Assembly: GCF_016798325.1 (NCBI RefSeq)
Contig: NZ_JAERVO010000005.1
Span: forward strand, 1 to 64,000
Direction of reading: 5' to 3'
Origin: Marinobacter mangrovi
GTDB taxonomy: Bacteria > Pseudomonadota > Gammaproteobacteria > Pseudomonadales > Oleiphilaceae
DNA length: 64,000 nt
The notes under the pieces were generated by a model. That model made no database searches, had not been told where the DNA came from, and saw only the letters and a list, made by a program, of their open reading frames with translations. How positions within the stretch are numbered: position 1 is the stretch's first letter; the number at the start of each line of letters is the position of its first letter. Both the position numbers and the translations under genes were made by a program. This document shows positions 35,153-44,545 of this stretch, piece after piece.

Positions 35153-35411
35153 GGATGATCCAGTGGCGCTCACGGGCATCCTCCAGGAAATCGCAGATGT
35201 CGGTGGCCAACGGGCCGGCATCCGGGAAACGGGCTTCCAGCGCGGCGATGATCTCATCCACCGAACGCTGGCCATCCACTGTTTCAAGGATAGCACCGGC
35301 ACTGGTGTTGAGCTTGACCATTCCTTCCGGATAAAGCAGCACATGGGCCTGCTGGGCCGGTTCCCACTGGAAACGGAATCCCGGACGCAGGCGCGGTACC
35401 CGGGCGTTCAT
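35145..35411 (-). CDS. pqqD: PQQ biosynthesis peptide chaperone PqqD
   Basis: This 88-residue RiPP recognition element binds PqqA and presents it to PqqE. The family pattern is complete: [18 protein letters not shown], then [19 protein letters not shown], then [13 protein letters not shown]. The ATG overlaps the pqqC stop as ATGA (35408-35411), and its own stop overlaps pqqE. This tight coupling fits equimolar synthesis of the pathway proteins. Confidence 0.95.
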   Translation of the reverse strand: MNARVPRLRPGFRFQWEPAQQAHVLLYPEGMVKLNTSAGAILETVDGQRSVDEIIAALEARFPDAGPLATDICDFLEDARERHWIILE

Positions 35412-36166
35412 ACGTTGAGCCCCCGATGCCACACCGGGGCGTCGGTCACGGTATGAAACGGTGGCGTGCGGTGCACATAGGCCATGGTCAGCGCATCCAG
35501 AATAGTCCATAGGATATCCAGCTTGAATTGAAGGATCTCCAGCGCCCGCGCCTGCAGGGCCGGTGTGTTGAAATGGTCGAGAGTGATGGTCAGGCCGTGT
35601 TCCACGTCCCGCCGGGCCTCACCGAGGCGCTTGCGGAAATAGCGGTAGCCGGAATCGTCGATCCACGGGTAATGCTGCGGCCAGCTGTCCAGCCGGGACT
35701 GATGGATCTCCGGCGCAAACAGCTCGGTCAGCGACGAGCAGGCCGCTTCCTGCCAGCTCGCCCGACGGGCGAAGTTGTAGTAGGCGTCCACCGCGAAGCG
35801 GACGCCCGGCAGCACGTGGCGCTGGTCGATCACTTCCTCGCGGCTCAGGCCCACGGCTTCCGCCAGGCTCAGCCAGGCCTCAATGCCGCCCGGTTCGGTG
35901 CAATCGCCGTCGTGATCCAGCACCCGCTGCAACCACTGGCGGCGCACGTCCGCATCCGGGCAGTTGGCCATGATCGCCGCGTCCTTACGGGGGATGTTCA
36001 CCTGGTAGTAGTAACGATTCGCCACCCAGCCCTGGATCTGCTCCCGGGTACACTCCCCCGCGTACATGGCGCGATGGTAGGGGTGGTGGATATGGTAGTA
36101 CTGGCCCTTGGCACGCAGGGCCTGTTCAAAGGCCGCGCGATCGAGCACCGCATGATGTCCGCTCAT
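35408..36166 (-). CDS. pqqC: pyrroloquinoline-quinone synthase PqqC
   Basis: This 252-residue cofactorless oxidase catalyses the last step, ring closure and eight-electron oxidation to PQQ. It is an all-helical heme-oxygenase-like protein. Recognisable family segments are [41 protein letters not shown], and the active-site rich [16 protein letters not shown]. The C-terminal [11 protein letters not shown] is also typical. It overlaps pqqB by four bases (ATGA). Confidence 0.96.
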   Translation of the reverse strand: MSGHHAVLDRAAFEQALRAKGQYYHIHHPYHRAMYAGECTREQIQGWVANRYYYQVNIPRKDAAIMANCPDADVRRQWLQRVLDHDGDCTEPGGIEAWLSLAEAVGLSREEVIDQRHVLPGVRFAVDAYYNFARRASWQEAACSSLTELFAPEIHQSRLDSWPQHYPWIDDSGYRYFRKRLGEARRDVEHGLTITLDHFNTPALQARALEILQFKLDILWTILDALTMAYVHRTPPFHTVTDAPVWHRGLNV

Positions 36167-37095
36167 AGGGAAGGTCCCTCCAGATCCAGGTGCATGCCGT
36201 CCCAGGCGACTTCGATGCCGTGCTGATCCAGCACGGCCCGCTCCGGTGAATCTTCGTCCAGGATGGGGTTGGTGTTGTTGATGTGGATCAGGATCTTGCG
36301 CCTTGCAGGCATGGAATCGAGCAACTCGATCATGCCGCCCGGGCCGCTCTGGGCCAGGTGGCCCATCTCCTGACCGGTCTTGGTGCCAACCTCCCGCTTC
36401 TGCATCTCGTCATCGGTCCAGACCGTGCCGTCCACCAGCAGCACATCCGCCCGTCGCATCCAGGTCTTCAGCGCTTCGTCCGGCTGCCCCAGCCCGGGTG
36501 CGTAGAGCACCGTGGTGCCGCTGGTCTGGTCCTCGATGAACAGGCCGACGTTGTCGCCCGGGATCGTCTTCCCCCGACGCGGCGAATACGGCGGCGCGTT
36601 GCTCAGCAATGGCAGCGCGGTGATTCGCAGGGAGGGAGCGGCCGGAATCGTGAACACCGTGTCCGCGCCACAGGGCATGTCGTGCCAGTTGAGCCCGCCG
36701 TTCCAGTGTTTGAGCATGGTGAACAATGGGAAGCCGGTGGAGAGGTCCTCATGCACTTCCCGGGTACACCAGACATCCAGGGGACAGCCTTCACGCAGGG
36801 TCAACAGGCCGGTGGTGTGATCGATCTGACTGTCCATCAGCAGGACGGCGGCGATGCCGGTATCCCGCACCGACCGGGCCGGCTGCATCGGCGGAAACGC
36901 CGCTAACTGGGCGCGAATATCGGGTGAGGCGTTGCACAGGATCCAGCGTTCGCCGTCCTCGCTGATCGCAATGGACGACTGGGTGCGGGCATGGGCGTTG
37001 AGGGTGCCGTTGCGGACACCGTCGCAGTTCGGGCAATTACAGTTCCACTGCGGGAAGCCCCCGCCGGCAGCGGAGCCGAGGACATGAATCTGCAT
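36163..37095 (-). CDS. pqqB: PQQ biosynthesis protein PqqB
   Basis: This 310-residue metallo-beta-lactamase-fold protein is an iron-dependent hydroxylase acting on the Glu-Tyr dipeptide intermediate. The N-terminal [19 protein letters not shown] and the CNCPNC cluster mark the family. [13 protein letters not shown] segment and C-terminal [16 protein letters not shown] follow. The ATG at 37095 has GGAGG upstream. Extension to 37149 adds sequence not found in the family. It begins 66 bases after pqqA. Confidence 0.96.
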   Translation of the reverse strand: MQIHVLGSAAGGGFPQWNCNCPNCDGVRNGTLNAHARTQSSIAISEDGERWILCNASPDIRAQLAAFPPMQPARSVRDTGIAAVLLMDSQIDHTTGLLTLREGCPLDVWCTREVHEDLSTGFPLFTMLKHWNGGLNWHDMPCGADTVFTIPAAPSLRITALPLLSNAPPYSPRRGKTIPGDNVGLFIEDQTSGTTVLYAPGLGQPDEALKTWMRRADVLLVDGTVWTDDEMQKREVGTKTGQEMGHLAQSGPGGMIELLDSMPARRKILIHINNTNPILDEDSPERAVLDQHGIEVAWDGMHLDLEGPSL

Positions 37096-37161
37096 GGGGA
37101 CCTCCGGAACGCAAACGGCCGGCACCGGGCCGGCCGCTTTGTTACTCAATCAATCACGGTC

Positions 37162-37233
37162 TTACCGATTCGCGAAGTACATGGTGACTTCAAAACCGAT
37201 GCGCAGATCCTCGTAAGCGGGCTTGGTCCACAT
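37162..37233 (-). CDS. pqqA: PQQ precursor peptide PqqA
   Basis: This 23-residue peptide is the substrate from which PQQ is built. It opens with [13 protein letters not shown] and contains the FEVTMYF core, where Glu15 and Tyr19 are the residues cross-linked by PqqE, with the invariant three-residue spacing. The start has GAGG and AAGG sequences upstream. It is followed by pqqB-E on the same strand. Upstream at 37278-37318 lies a promoter with the proximal boxes shared by the exa genes. Confidence 0.97.
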   Translation of the reverse strand: MWTKPAYEDLRIGFEVTMYFANR

Positions 37234-37277
37234 AACCTTTACCTCTTGTTGTCGTCAGTAAATGGAAACCACGCTTT

Positions 37278-37318
37278 CAGTCTAGGGCGAGTCCAGAGAG
37301 GGCTATATGGTACTTTGG
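37278..37318 (-). promoter_or_regulatory. pqqA promoter with proximal boxes of the quinoprotein regulon
   Basis: On the minus strand CCAAAGTACCAT starts at 37318 and CCTAGACTG exactly 32 bases later at 37286. The same pair at the same spacing precedes exaB, and a close variant precedes exaC. The distal CTACTACCAA box is absent here. The pqqA start codon follows 45 bases after the second box. Confidence 0.6.
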
Positions 37319-37369
37319 AAGGAATTTTCGGGGCTGTGAATGACTCTTTTGGGGGGCTCGGCACCGCCT

Positions 37370-37403
37370 AAAAAAGACCCGGCTCGCGGAGAGCGAAGCC
37401 GGG
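37370..37403 (-). terminator. terminator of the tctCBA operon
   Basis: On the minus strand CCCGGCT and AGCCGGG pair around a partly paired loop, followed by TCTTTTTT. It lies just after the tctA stop and before the pqq promoter. Confidence 0.8.
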
Positions 37404-37414
37404 CCAAGGCGTCA

Positions 37415-38911
37415 TTACATGGAAAGCTGCTGAGCGCCCATCCGCCGCCGGCGCGCCAGGCGCCAAACGAGGATGACAGCCACCAGAAGGAAGATGCATG
37501 CAATGGGACGGTCAAAAATATAGCTGACATGGCCATCGGCCAGGATCACGGTCTGCCGGACGTTCAATTCAAACAGCGGCCCCAGCACGAAGCCGATAAT
37601 GAAGGTCACGAAGGAGAAATCCAGTACGCGCATCAGGAAGCCCATGACCGCAAAGGCCACCAGCAACCAGGCGCTGAACAGGTTGGAGGCCACGATGATG
37701 CCGGTAACGCAGAGCAATACCACACAAGGCAGGATGTAAGTCAGCGGGATCTGCACCACCTTGGCAAACAGACGCATGCTGAACAGCCCCACCACGAAGT
37801 TCCAGAATGTGCCGATCATCATCGCCCCGAACAGGCCGTAGATCAGCCTGGGCTGCTCGGCGAACAACTGCGGGCCGGGTGCAATACCGTGGATAATGAA
37901 GGCCCCGAGCACCAGCGCTGCCGCCACGTTACCCGGAATCCCCAGCGACAGCAGCGGAATAAAGTTCGACCCGACGACGGCGGTGTTCGCCGCCTCGGCC
38001 GCAGCCACGCCCTTGATCTCCCCCTTACCGAAGGCTTCCGGGTTATCCGAGGCCCGTTTTGCCGAGGCGTACCCGAGGAACGCCGCCGCCGATGAACCGA
38101 GTCCGGGAATGGCGCCGATGACCGTGCCAATGGCCGACGAGCGAAGGATGGTCGGGAACAGCGCCTTGTAGTCGGCAAACCCGAAACGGTTGTCCCGGCT
38201 TTCTTTGAGATCGATGATCTCGGGGGGCGCATCGCTGCTGCGGCTGAGGACCATTTGCCGGACGATTTCACCCAGTGCCAGGACACCAATGCCGACCGCG
38301 CTGATGGACAGCCCGCTCATCAACTCCGGGATGCCAAATGTGAAACGGGCGCCGGCGGTTTCCGGATCGGTTCCTACCAGGCTCATCAGCACGCCGAGGA
38401 AGGCCGCAATCAGCCCCTTGATCACTGAATCCCCTACCAGACCGCCAACAACCACCAGGGCCACCACAATCACGGCCGCCATTTCCGCCGGGCCCATCTG
38501 CAGCGCCACGATCGACAGGGGCGCGGCCACCAGGAACAGCACCGTATCGCTGATCGCGTCGCCACTGACGGAGGACACGTGGGCCGCACGCAGCGCCTTC
38601 AGGGCCTGCCCCTTCCGCGCCATCGGGTAGCCGTCAAAGGCCGTTGCGGTCGCCTCGGGGGAACCCGGTGTGTTCATCAGGATGGAGGACACGGCCCCAC
38701 CCAAGGTACCGCCTTTATTGATCCCCACCAGAAAACCGATGGCCGTCAGCGGGCTCATGTAGAACGTGAACGGGATCGCAATGGTCACAGCCGTCAGCGC
38801 CCCGACACCGGGCGCGGCCGCAAAAACCTGGCCAATAAACACACCGATGGCAATGTAGATGAAATTGGTCAACGTGAAGGCGTCGGACAGCCCCAGCAAT
38901 ATATCGTGCAT
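37415..38911 (-). CDS. tctA: tripartite tricarboxylate transporter large permease TctA
   Basis: This 498-residue inner membrane protein has about 11-12 membrane segments. It carries the TctA hallmarks: GVFIGQVFAAAPGVGALTAV, the GGTLGGAVSSILMNTPGSPEA loop and IPGLGSSAAAFLGYASAK. With TctB it imports a carboxylate captured by the periplasmic TctC protein, driven by an ion gradient. It is the last gene of tctC-tctB-tctA and is followed by a terminator. The substrate is not predictable from sequence. Confidence 0.95.
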   Translation of the reverse strand: MHDILLGLSDAFTLTNFIYIAIGVFIGQVFAAAPGVGALTAVTIAIPFTFYMSPLTAIGFLVGINKGGTLGGAVSSILMNTPGSPEATATAFDGYPMARKGQALKALRAAHVSSVSGDAISDTVLFLVAAPLSIVALQMGPAEMAAVIVVALVVVGGLVGDSVIKGLIAAFLGVLMSLVGTDPETAGARFTFGIPELMSGLSISAVGIGVLALGEIVRQMVLSRSSDAPPEIIDLKESRDNRFGFADYKALFPTILRSSAIGTVIGAIPGLGSSAAAFLGYASAKRASDNPEAFGKGEIKGVAAAEAANTAVVGSNFIPLLSLGIPGNVAAALVLGAFIIHGIAPGPQLFAEQPRLIYGLFGAMMIGTFWNFVVGLFSMRLFAKVVQIPLTYILPCVVLLCVTGIIVASNLFSAWLLVAFAVMGFLMRVLDFSFVTFIIGFVLGPLFELNVRQTVILADGHVSYIFDRPIACIFLLVAVILVWRLARRRRMGAQQLSM

Positions 38912-38920
38912 CGTATTACC

Positions 38921-39373
38921 TCAACCTGGCAGGGGCGTTTCCAGAACGCGTTCAAACAGCCACCACAACAGCAGCGGCCAGACCACAGCCGTCGGGACAA
39001 TCCGCGTGAAGCGGCGTTCGCCCATGTACCACATCATCGAAGCCACCAGCAGCATGGCTGCAGGCAGATAGCTCCAGTAGGTCATCACCGCCAGCGCCAC
39101 CAGCATCAGCAGGACCACGTTCAGCACCTGGCGCAGAACCCGCGCCGTCAGCGGCGAGGCGCTCTCCCCCCCCGGTTGACGCCGCAGGCGGGCCACCACA
39201 AGGGCCAGACTCAGGCCGGTGATCGCCACCACGCAGACGTAGGGGAAAAACCGGGGCGACAAGCCGAAGCCAAACCCCTTGTCCACGTAGTGCGGAATGC
39301 CGTAGAAGAGAGTCAGCAGGCCCAGCAGGGTAAGTACCACGCCAGCCAGCAGATCGACATTGCGTTCACTCAT
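38921..39373 (-). CDS. tctB: tripartite tricarboxylate transporter small subunit TctB
   Basis: This 150-residue protein has four membrane segments, as usual for TctB. The N-terminal helix (VDLLAGVVLTLLGLLTLFYGIPHYV) and the central FFPYVCVVAITGLSLALVV are typical. It starts 28 bases after tctC and ends 9 bases before tctA. Family conservation is low, so the call rests on topology and position. Confidence 0.9.
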   Translation of the reverse strand: MSERNVDLLAGVVLTLLGLLTLFYGIPHYVDKGFGFGLSPRFFPYVCVVAITGLSLALVVARLRRQPGGESASPLTARVLRQVLNVVLLMLVALAVMTYWSYLPAAMLLVASMMWYMGERRFTRIVPTAVVWPLLLWWLFERVLETPLPG

Positions 39374-39401
39374 GATTCACTCCGGGAGCGACAGGGGGCG
39401 C

Positions 39402-40364
39402 TCAGAGATTGAAATTCTTCTTGTTCGTCTCGGCATTGTGCAGCACGAACTGTTGCAGACGGGATTGCTTGAGAACCACATTCGGGAAGCCCATGCGTTT
39501 TTCCGCCAGCTCCGCCACCTCTTTCGACTGGCAGGCCTTTCGCAGTGCCGCCGAAAGCTTTTCCTTGATGGCTTCGGGCATGCCTTCGGGGGCGGCGAAC
39601 AGGAAGTACCCGGTGTAGCCGCTGTCATAACCCAGTTCGGTAATGGATGGCACATTCGGAGAGCGTTCCAGACGCTCCTCGTTCAGGCCGGCGATGACCT
39701 TGAGCTTGCCATCCCCCAGGAAGGACTGGTGGATACCGGCGCTCCAGCCAATGTCGATGTAGCCGCCCAGAATGCCGTTGATCATCGCCAGCCCGCCCTT
39801 CATGGGCACCACTTTGATGTCTAGGTCTTCCTTTCTGGCCACCCGCTGGACGAACTTGCGGGTCAACGGCGATGTGGCCCCGAACGTCAGACCGTGTTTG
39901 TGGCCGTATTCGACCATCTCTTCCCAGCTCGAATAGGGCGCATCACCTTTGGCCACCAGCCCACTCTGCAGTTGGGTGACGGTCGTCAGATAGGTAAAGT
40001 CGGTCGGCTTGTAATCCAGGTCGCCGACATAGGGCATGGCATCGAAGGTGGAATTCGGCGCCAGACCAAAGGTGTAGCCGTCGGCGGCCACTTTCTTGAG
40101 CGTCGTGGCCATCACCACGCCGCCGCCACCGGCGAGATTACGGACCACCACCGGCTGGCCCAGCTCTTCCTTGAGGCGCTTGGCCACGAGTCGGCTCAGC
40201 GTGTCCGCGCCGCCACCGGCGGAGAAACCGACCCACAGGTTCAGCGGCTTCTCGGGCCACTCGGCATGGGCCGACAGGGGCAGCAATGACATCATCAGCG
40301 CGCAAAGCAGCGCGCCTACGGCGGACAGACGAGGGGTAAACGAAAGACCCTTTGCAATCGGCAT
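39402..40364 (-). CDS. tctC: tripartite tricarboxylate transporter binding protein TctC (Bug family)
   Basis: This 320-residue periplasmic solute-binding protein has a signal peptide ending near Ala-His-Ala (about residue 34). It has the Bug-family start WPEKPLNLWVGFSAGGGADTLSR and the GGGGVVMATTLKKVAADGYTFGL loop. It probably binds a small carboxylate. The upstream region carries a 13-base box shared with the acyl-CoA ligase promoter at 46310. The LysR gene next upstream is transcribed in the same direction and may regulate this operon. Confidence 0.93.
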   Translation of the reverse strand: MPIAKGLSFTPRLSAVGALLCALMMSLLPLSAHAEWPEKPLNLWVGFSAGGGADTLSRLVAKRLKEELGQPVVVRNLAGGGGVVMATTLKKVAADGYTFGLAPNSTFDAMPYVGDLDYKPTDFTYLTTVTQLQSGLVAKGDAPYSSWEEMVEYGHKHGLTFGATSPLTRKFVQRVARKEDLDIKVVPMKGGLAMINGILGGYIDIGWSAGIHQSFLGDGKLKVIAGLNEERLERSPNVPSITELGYDSGYTGYFLFAAPEGMPEAIKEKLSAALRKACQSKEVAELAEKRMGFPNVVLKQSRLQQFVLHNAETNKKNFNL

Positions 40365-40429
40365 GGGGACAACCTCTGAATTGGATTTGTTATTGGATAA
40401 CTCGACTCTATCGGGTTGATCTGATGAAA

Positions 40430-40442
40430 AAAAATACTATTT
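40430..40442 (-). promoter_or_regulatory. 13-base box upstream of tctC
   Basis: AAAAATACTATTT on the plus strand, 66-78 bases before the tctC start. Its exact reverse complement lies at 46310-46322. Read toward the gene, the box has the same orientation at both sites. The ATAGTAT core is a partial dyad. Confidence 0.45.
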
Positions 40443-40463
40443 CATGATGGGCATTATCACGTT

Positions 40464-41411
40464 TTACGATACTCGATCCCGATCCACCAACACGCCTTCC
40501 CAGTCCCCGATCGACACCGCTTCGGTCATGATCTCCAGGAGGCTGTCACGCACGCATTCGGCCGGCCGGGAGAGGGGGCGACTGCGGGGCCACGCCAGCG
40601 AAATCGTCCGGGTCACGTTAGGTTCCACGATGCGTCGGGCGAACCGGTTGCGGGACAGACCGGCCTTTCCGCCCGGCACCAGCACATTGGAAATCGTGCA
40701 GGCCAGGCCGTAATCGATCAGCCCGCTCAGGGTCTGTGGCGAGTTCTGGTTGTAGCGGACGTTGAGGGAAAGCCCCGACGCCAGCACCTGTTCGTCCAGC
40801 TTGCGACGCAGACTCAAGTGACGATCGCCCAACACCAGGGGGATGGCAGCGGCTTCGGCCAGTGGAATGTCCTCGCCGGACGCCTCCGGCCGGCTGCTCC
40901 CGCCCACCAGGCAGAAATACTCCCGCAGCACCGGGCGGGCTTCCGCGCCTTCAAGTTCCGCTGCATTGGGGATGACCCCCAGCTCCACCTTGCCGGTCTC
41001 GATCACATGGCCGGTGCGGGAGCTGAGCCCTTCCTCGATCTTCAGCGTGATCCGGGGATACTGCTGCTCCATCCGATGGATCAACCGGGGCGCCAGATAC
41101 TGGGTCATGGTGAATGGGATCGCCACCACCACCTCGCCCGCCGGTTCGCTCTGCAGGGAGGCCGTCATGTCGTTACGCGCGATTTCCGCGTTCTGCAGGA
41201 TCAGCAGGGCGTGGTCGAGCAGTCGCTTACCGGCCCCGGTGATCTCGACACCCCGGCGCGTGCGCTTGAACAATTCGGCATCGAACTCCCGTTCCAGCGC
41301 CAGGATATGCTGACTCAGGGCCGGCTGAACGATGTTGAGCTTCTGTGCCGCCGCGGAAAAGCTGCCCTCTTCCCAGACCGCCACCAGTGAGCGGAGATGC
41401 TTGAAATTCAT
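40464..41411 (-). CDS. LysR family transcriptional regulator
   Basis: This 315-residue regulator has an N-terminal winged HTH (MNFKHLRSLVAVWEEGSFSAAAQKLNIVQPALSQHI, about residues 1-60) and a periplasmic-binding-protein-like effector domain from about residue 90. It sits between the alkyl sulfatase gene and tctC, all on one strand. LysR proteins usually control neighbouring catabolic genes in response to a pathway intermediate. The 13-base boxes before tctC and the acyl-CoA ligase gene are candidates for its binding sites. That link is inference. Confidence 0.92.
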   Translation of the reverse strand: MNFKHLRSLVAVWEEGSFSAAAQKLNIVQPALSQHILALEREFDAELFKRTRRGVEITGAGKRLLDHALLILQNAEIARNDMTASLQSEPAGEVVVAIPFTMTQYLAPRLIHRMEQQYPRITLKIEEGLSSRTGHVIETGKVELGVIPNAAELEGAEARPVLREYFCLVGGSSRPEASGEDIPLAEAAAIPLVLGDRHLSLRRKLDEQVLASGLSLNVRYNQNSPQTLSGLIDYGLACTISNVLVPGGKAGLSRNRFARRIVEPNVTRTISLAWPRSRPLSRPAECVRDSLLEIMTEAVSIGDWEGVLVDRDRVS

Positions 41412-41472
41412 GGTCGTGACTCCTGTTCGGGCCCCGGTGACGTCTGGACGATGTCCCGGGGCCCCATGCCGG

Positions 41473-43425
41473 TCAGGCTTGCGCCTCGTCCGGCAGGCTG
41501 GCCGGGGTAATGATGTTGAATGGTCCTGAGAAACGGTCCATCGCCCCGAACAGCCAGGCCAGCTCGCTCATCGCGCCACGGACTTCCACCGAGCCATCCT
41601 TCAGCGCCGCCTGGAAGCCGCCGGGTTTGAGCCCCACCCGGGCCAGCAGTCGTCGGGCCATGCGAATCTCCACGTCGGCCTCCGCATGGCGGTCACCGGC
41701 CCGATAGGTCAGCACGCCGTTGCGTACCGTCAGGGCGTACGACTCGTCGGGGCCGGACAGCAGCCAGTTCAGTCGCAACGTGCGGCCGGCCACTTTTGGC
41801 GTATTCAGGCGCACCGCCAACAGGTCGAAGAACTGACTCGGGGTCAGCGCCTGCAACAGGTCACCGGCAACCCCGCCGCCCCGGGTCGGGGTCACGCCCT
41901 GCCGCAGCTCCTGGGCGCCAGTAAGGTAGGCGTTGCGCCAGGTGGTGTTCTCGGTCTGGTAGCCCAACTGCTCCAGGGCATCCGCTTGCAGCTCGCGGGC
42001 CGCCTGGTGATCCGGATCGGCGAAGACCACCTTGTTCACCACTTCCGCCACCCAGCGGTAATCGCCCTCGGCAAAACTCGCCCGGGCGCGCTCGAGCACC
42101 GCGTCAGCGCCGCCCATCCAGGCCACGTGGCGGCGGGCGGATTCCACCGTCGGCAGCGGATTGAGGCTGGCCGGGTTGGCGTCGTAAAACCCCATGAAGC
42201 GCTGGTACACCGCCCGCACGTTGTGGCTGACCGAGCCGTAGTAATCTCGGGCGTGCCACTTCTGCGCCAGCGGTTCCGGCAACTGGCGCAGGTGATCGGC
42301 GATGTCCAGTGGCGTCAGGCCGTGGTTGAGCAGCCGCAGGGTCTCGTCGTTGAGGAAGGCGTACATGTCCCGTTGGTCGGCGAGGAATTCGCGAATGTCG
42401 TCGGCACCCCAGGTGGGCCAGTGGTGCTGGGCAAACAGCACGTCCGACCGGTCCCCGTATCGGGCCAGGGTTTCCCCGAGGTAATAGGACCAGACCTTGG
42501 GATCGCGTACCTGCGCGCCGCGGATGGTCAGGATGTTGTGCTGGCAGCGGCAGGCATTCTCCGCCACGCACAGTGCCCGCCACTGGGGGAAGTAGAGGTT
42601 CATTTCCGCCGGCGCTTCCGTACCCGGCGTGAGCTGGAATTCAATCTCGACGCCGTCGATGACCCGGGTTTCGATCGACTCGCGGATCTCGTCGGTAGGC
42701 GCGATCAGGGTGATCGTGCCCCGGGACGTGCCCTTGCCCAGCCCGGCATCCACCTGGCCGGTCGGTCCTTTGGGCAACAGGTTCCCATACATGTATTGAG
42801 CCCGGCGGCCCATGGCCGGCCCTGCCAGCACGTTCTCGCTGACGGCCTCCTCCATGAAGCCTTCGGGCGCATAAATCCGTACCTGACCGGCCGCCACGTC
42901 CTCGTCCGAGGTCACGCCTTTCACGCCGCCGAAATGGTCCACGTGGGAGTGGGTGTAGATGACCGCCACCACGGGCTTGCGGGGGCGATGTTCATAGTAG
43001 AGCTCCAGCCCGGCCCGGGCCACCTCGGTGGACACCAGCGGATCCATGATGATCAGCCCGCTGTCCCCCTCGATGATGTTCATGTTGGACAGGTCGAAAC
43101 CGCGGATCTGGTAGATGTGCTCGGTGACTTTGAACAGCCCGGCAATGGTGTTGAGGCGGGCCAGGCGCCAGAGACTCGGGTTGACGGTCAGCGGTGCCTG
43201 CTCATCGGCTTCGAAGTCGTAGGCCCGGAAATCCCAGGCGATGCGGCCGTCAGCCCGCTCGACCGTGTCGCCCGACGGTCGGGCAATCAGGCCCCGGTTG
43301 GCAGCCTCGAAGTCGGCGGTGTCGTCAAAGGGCAGCCGGTCATACCAGCTCTCGTGATGGCGACAGGTGGCGGGCTCGGCGGGCTTGCCCAGTGGTTTCG
43401 ATTCGTTGGCTTGTTGTTGTGTCAC
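41473..43425 (-). CDS. alkyl sulfatase, SdsA/BDS1 family
   Basis: This 650-residue enzyme hydrolyses alkyl sulfate esters such as dodecyl sulfate to alcohol and sulfate. It has a binuclear zinc metallo-beta-lactamase domain with THSHVDH (His159, His161, Asp163, His164). The family-specific ENACRCQHNILTIRGAQVRDP follows, then a helical dimerisation domain (about 385-525) and a C-terminal SCP2-like domain that binds the alkyl chain. No signal peptide is visible, in contrast to secreted SdsA1, so it may be cytoplasmic. IclR and LysR genes flank it on the same strand. The SulP gene beyond IclR could handle the released sulfate. Confidence 0.92.
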   Translation of the reverse strand: MTQQQANESKPLGKPAEPATCRHHESWYDRLPFDDTADFEAANRGLIARPSGDTVERADGRIAWDFRAYDFEADEQAPLTVNPSLWRLARLNTIAGLFKVTEHIYQIRGFDLSNMNIIEGDSGLIIMDPLVSTEVARAGLELYYEHRPRKPVVAVIYTHSHVDHFGGVKGVTSDEDVAAGQVRIYAPEGFMEEAVSENVLAGPAMGRRAQYMYGNLLPKGPTGQVDAGLGKGTSRGTITLIAPTDEIRESIETRVIDGVEIEFQLTPGTEAPAEMNLYFPQWRALCVAENACRCQHNILTIRGAQVRDPKVWSYYLGETLARYGDRSDVLFAQHHWPTWGADDIREFLADQRDMYAFLNDETLRLLNHGLTPLDIADHLRQLPEPLAQKWHARDYYGSVSHNVRAVYQRFMGFYDANPASLNPLPTVESARRHVAWMGGADAVLERARASFAEGDYRWVAEVVNKVVFADPDHQAARELQADALEQLGYQTENTTWRNAYLTGAQELRQGVTPTRGGGVAGDLLQALTPSQFFDLLAVRLNTPKVAGRTLRLNWLLSGPDESYALTVRNGVLTYRAGDRHAEADVEIRMARRLLARVGLKPGGFQAALKDGSVEVRGAMSELAWLFGAMDRFSGPFNIITPASLPDEAQA

Positions 43426-43470
43426 GGCTCGTCAGTGCTCCATCGGTCATTATTGGAAAGGGGTGACTGT

Positions 43471-44454
43471 CTATCCCTGCCGGGCGGCCGCCTTGTGCCA
43501 GAACTGTTCGCCGGTCGCAGGCAGATTCACGTCATTCAGCCCGTCGACCAGTTGCTCGCCCAGCGCCTGCAGTCGTGCTTCCGTCATGCGGAAAGACGGC
43601 GCCATCAGGCTCACCACGCCACACACGGCGCCCTCGGCATCCCGCACAGCGGCCGCCACGGCGCAGGCGCCTTCGATGCGCTCACCCAGTGAAAGCGCGT
43701 AGCGGCGATCGCGGATCTGCATCAGTTCCGTGCGGATGGCGTCGGCCGCTTCCGGCGTCTCTTTGGCCAGCAGGGCGTCGGTTTCACGGGAGGTCAGATA
43801 CGCCAGCTCGGCCTTGCCGGCGGCGCCAACCGTCAGGGGGAAGGCGGTGCCCACATCCAGCACGTAGCGAATCGGCTGGGGGCTGGCCAGCGTGGAAACC
43901 AGCACCTGCTGGTTGCCCACCCGGCGGAACAGGGACAGGGTCTCTCCGGTTTCGGCGTGAAGACGTTCCATCAGCGGCCGCACGGCGGAGGTCACGTCGG
44001 TGTTCGTCATCAGGGGGCGGATCAGCTCCATCACCTTGACCGAGATCCGCCAGCGGGGCTCACCTTGGCGGTTCACTTCCACCACCGCCCGCTCCGCCAG
44101 CGGCTGGAGCAGTTCCTCCACGGTGGACTCGTCAAAGCCCCGAAAAGCCGCCAGCTCGGCCACGGTCCCACCCCGAACCCCGAACTGGGCAATCGCGCCC
44201 AGCAGGGACAGGGCCCGGGTGATCGCGCCCGAACCGGTCACCCGGCCCGTGTGCACGTAGCGTTTGTCCGATTCGCGGCGGCGCACATAACCACGCGCCT
44301 CCAGCGTTTGCAGCACCCGGAAGATAATGGGCGCAGAATCGCCCATCGCCCGGGCCAGCTCGGTCAGCGACTGCGGCTGGGGGGCGGACTCGATCCGTTC
44401 CAGCACATCCAGTCCGCGCGACAACGTACGCAGTTGATTCTTACCGTCCGACAT
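43471..44454 (-). CDS. IclR family transcriptional regulator
   Basis: This 327-residue regulator has an N-terminal winged HTH (QSLTELARAMGDSAPIIFRVLQTLEARGYV, about residues 28-60) and an effector-binding domain from about residue 130 to the C-terminus. Between them lies an unusual second helical stretch (LSLLGAIAQFGVRGGTVAELAAFRGF) that resembles a second HTH. The ATG at 44454 has GGAG upstream. It is divergent from the SulP gene with two CGTAATT repeats in the spacer. It lies directly upstream of the sulfatase gene (45-base gap) and so may control both directions. Confidence 0.88.
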   Translation of the reverse strand: MSDGKNQLRTLSRGLDVLERIESAPQPQSLTELARAMGDSAPIIFRVLQTLEARGYVRRRESDKRYVHTGRVTGSGAITRALSLLGAIAQFGVRGGTVAELAAFRGFDESTVEELLQPLAERAVVEVNRQGEPRWRISVKVMELIRPLMTNTDVTSAVRPLMERLHAETGETLSLFRRVGNQQVLVSTLASPQPIRYVLDVGTAFPLTVGAAGKAELAYLTSRETDALLAKETPEAADAIRTELMQIRDRRYALSLGERIEGACAVAAAVRDAEGAVCGVVSLMAPSFRMTEARLQALGEQLVDGLNDVNLPATGEQFWHKAAARQG

Positions 44455-44466
44455 ATTTACCATCTC

Positions 44467-44492
44467 CGTAATTGTTTTCTATATTCGTAATT
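44467..44492. promoter_or_regulatory. direct repeats in the IclR-SulP spacer
   Basis: CGTAATT occurs at 44467-44473 and 44486-44492, 19 bases apart (about two helical turns), in the 91-base divergent spacer. A related TTCGTAATA lies near 46289, before the acyl-CoA ligase gene. These are candidate IclR sites. Confidence 0.35.
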
Positions 44493-44545
44493 CGCTATCC
44501 CCCTGTCAATCGTCTCGGACGATTCTCACGCACCTGGAGTCACGG

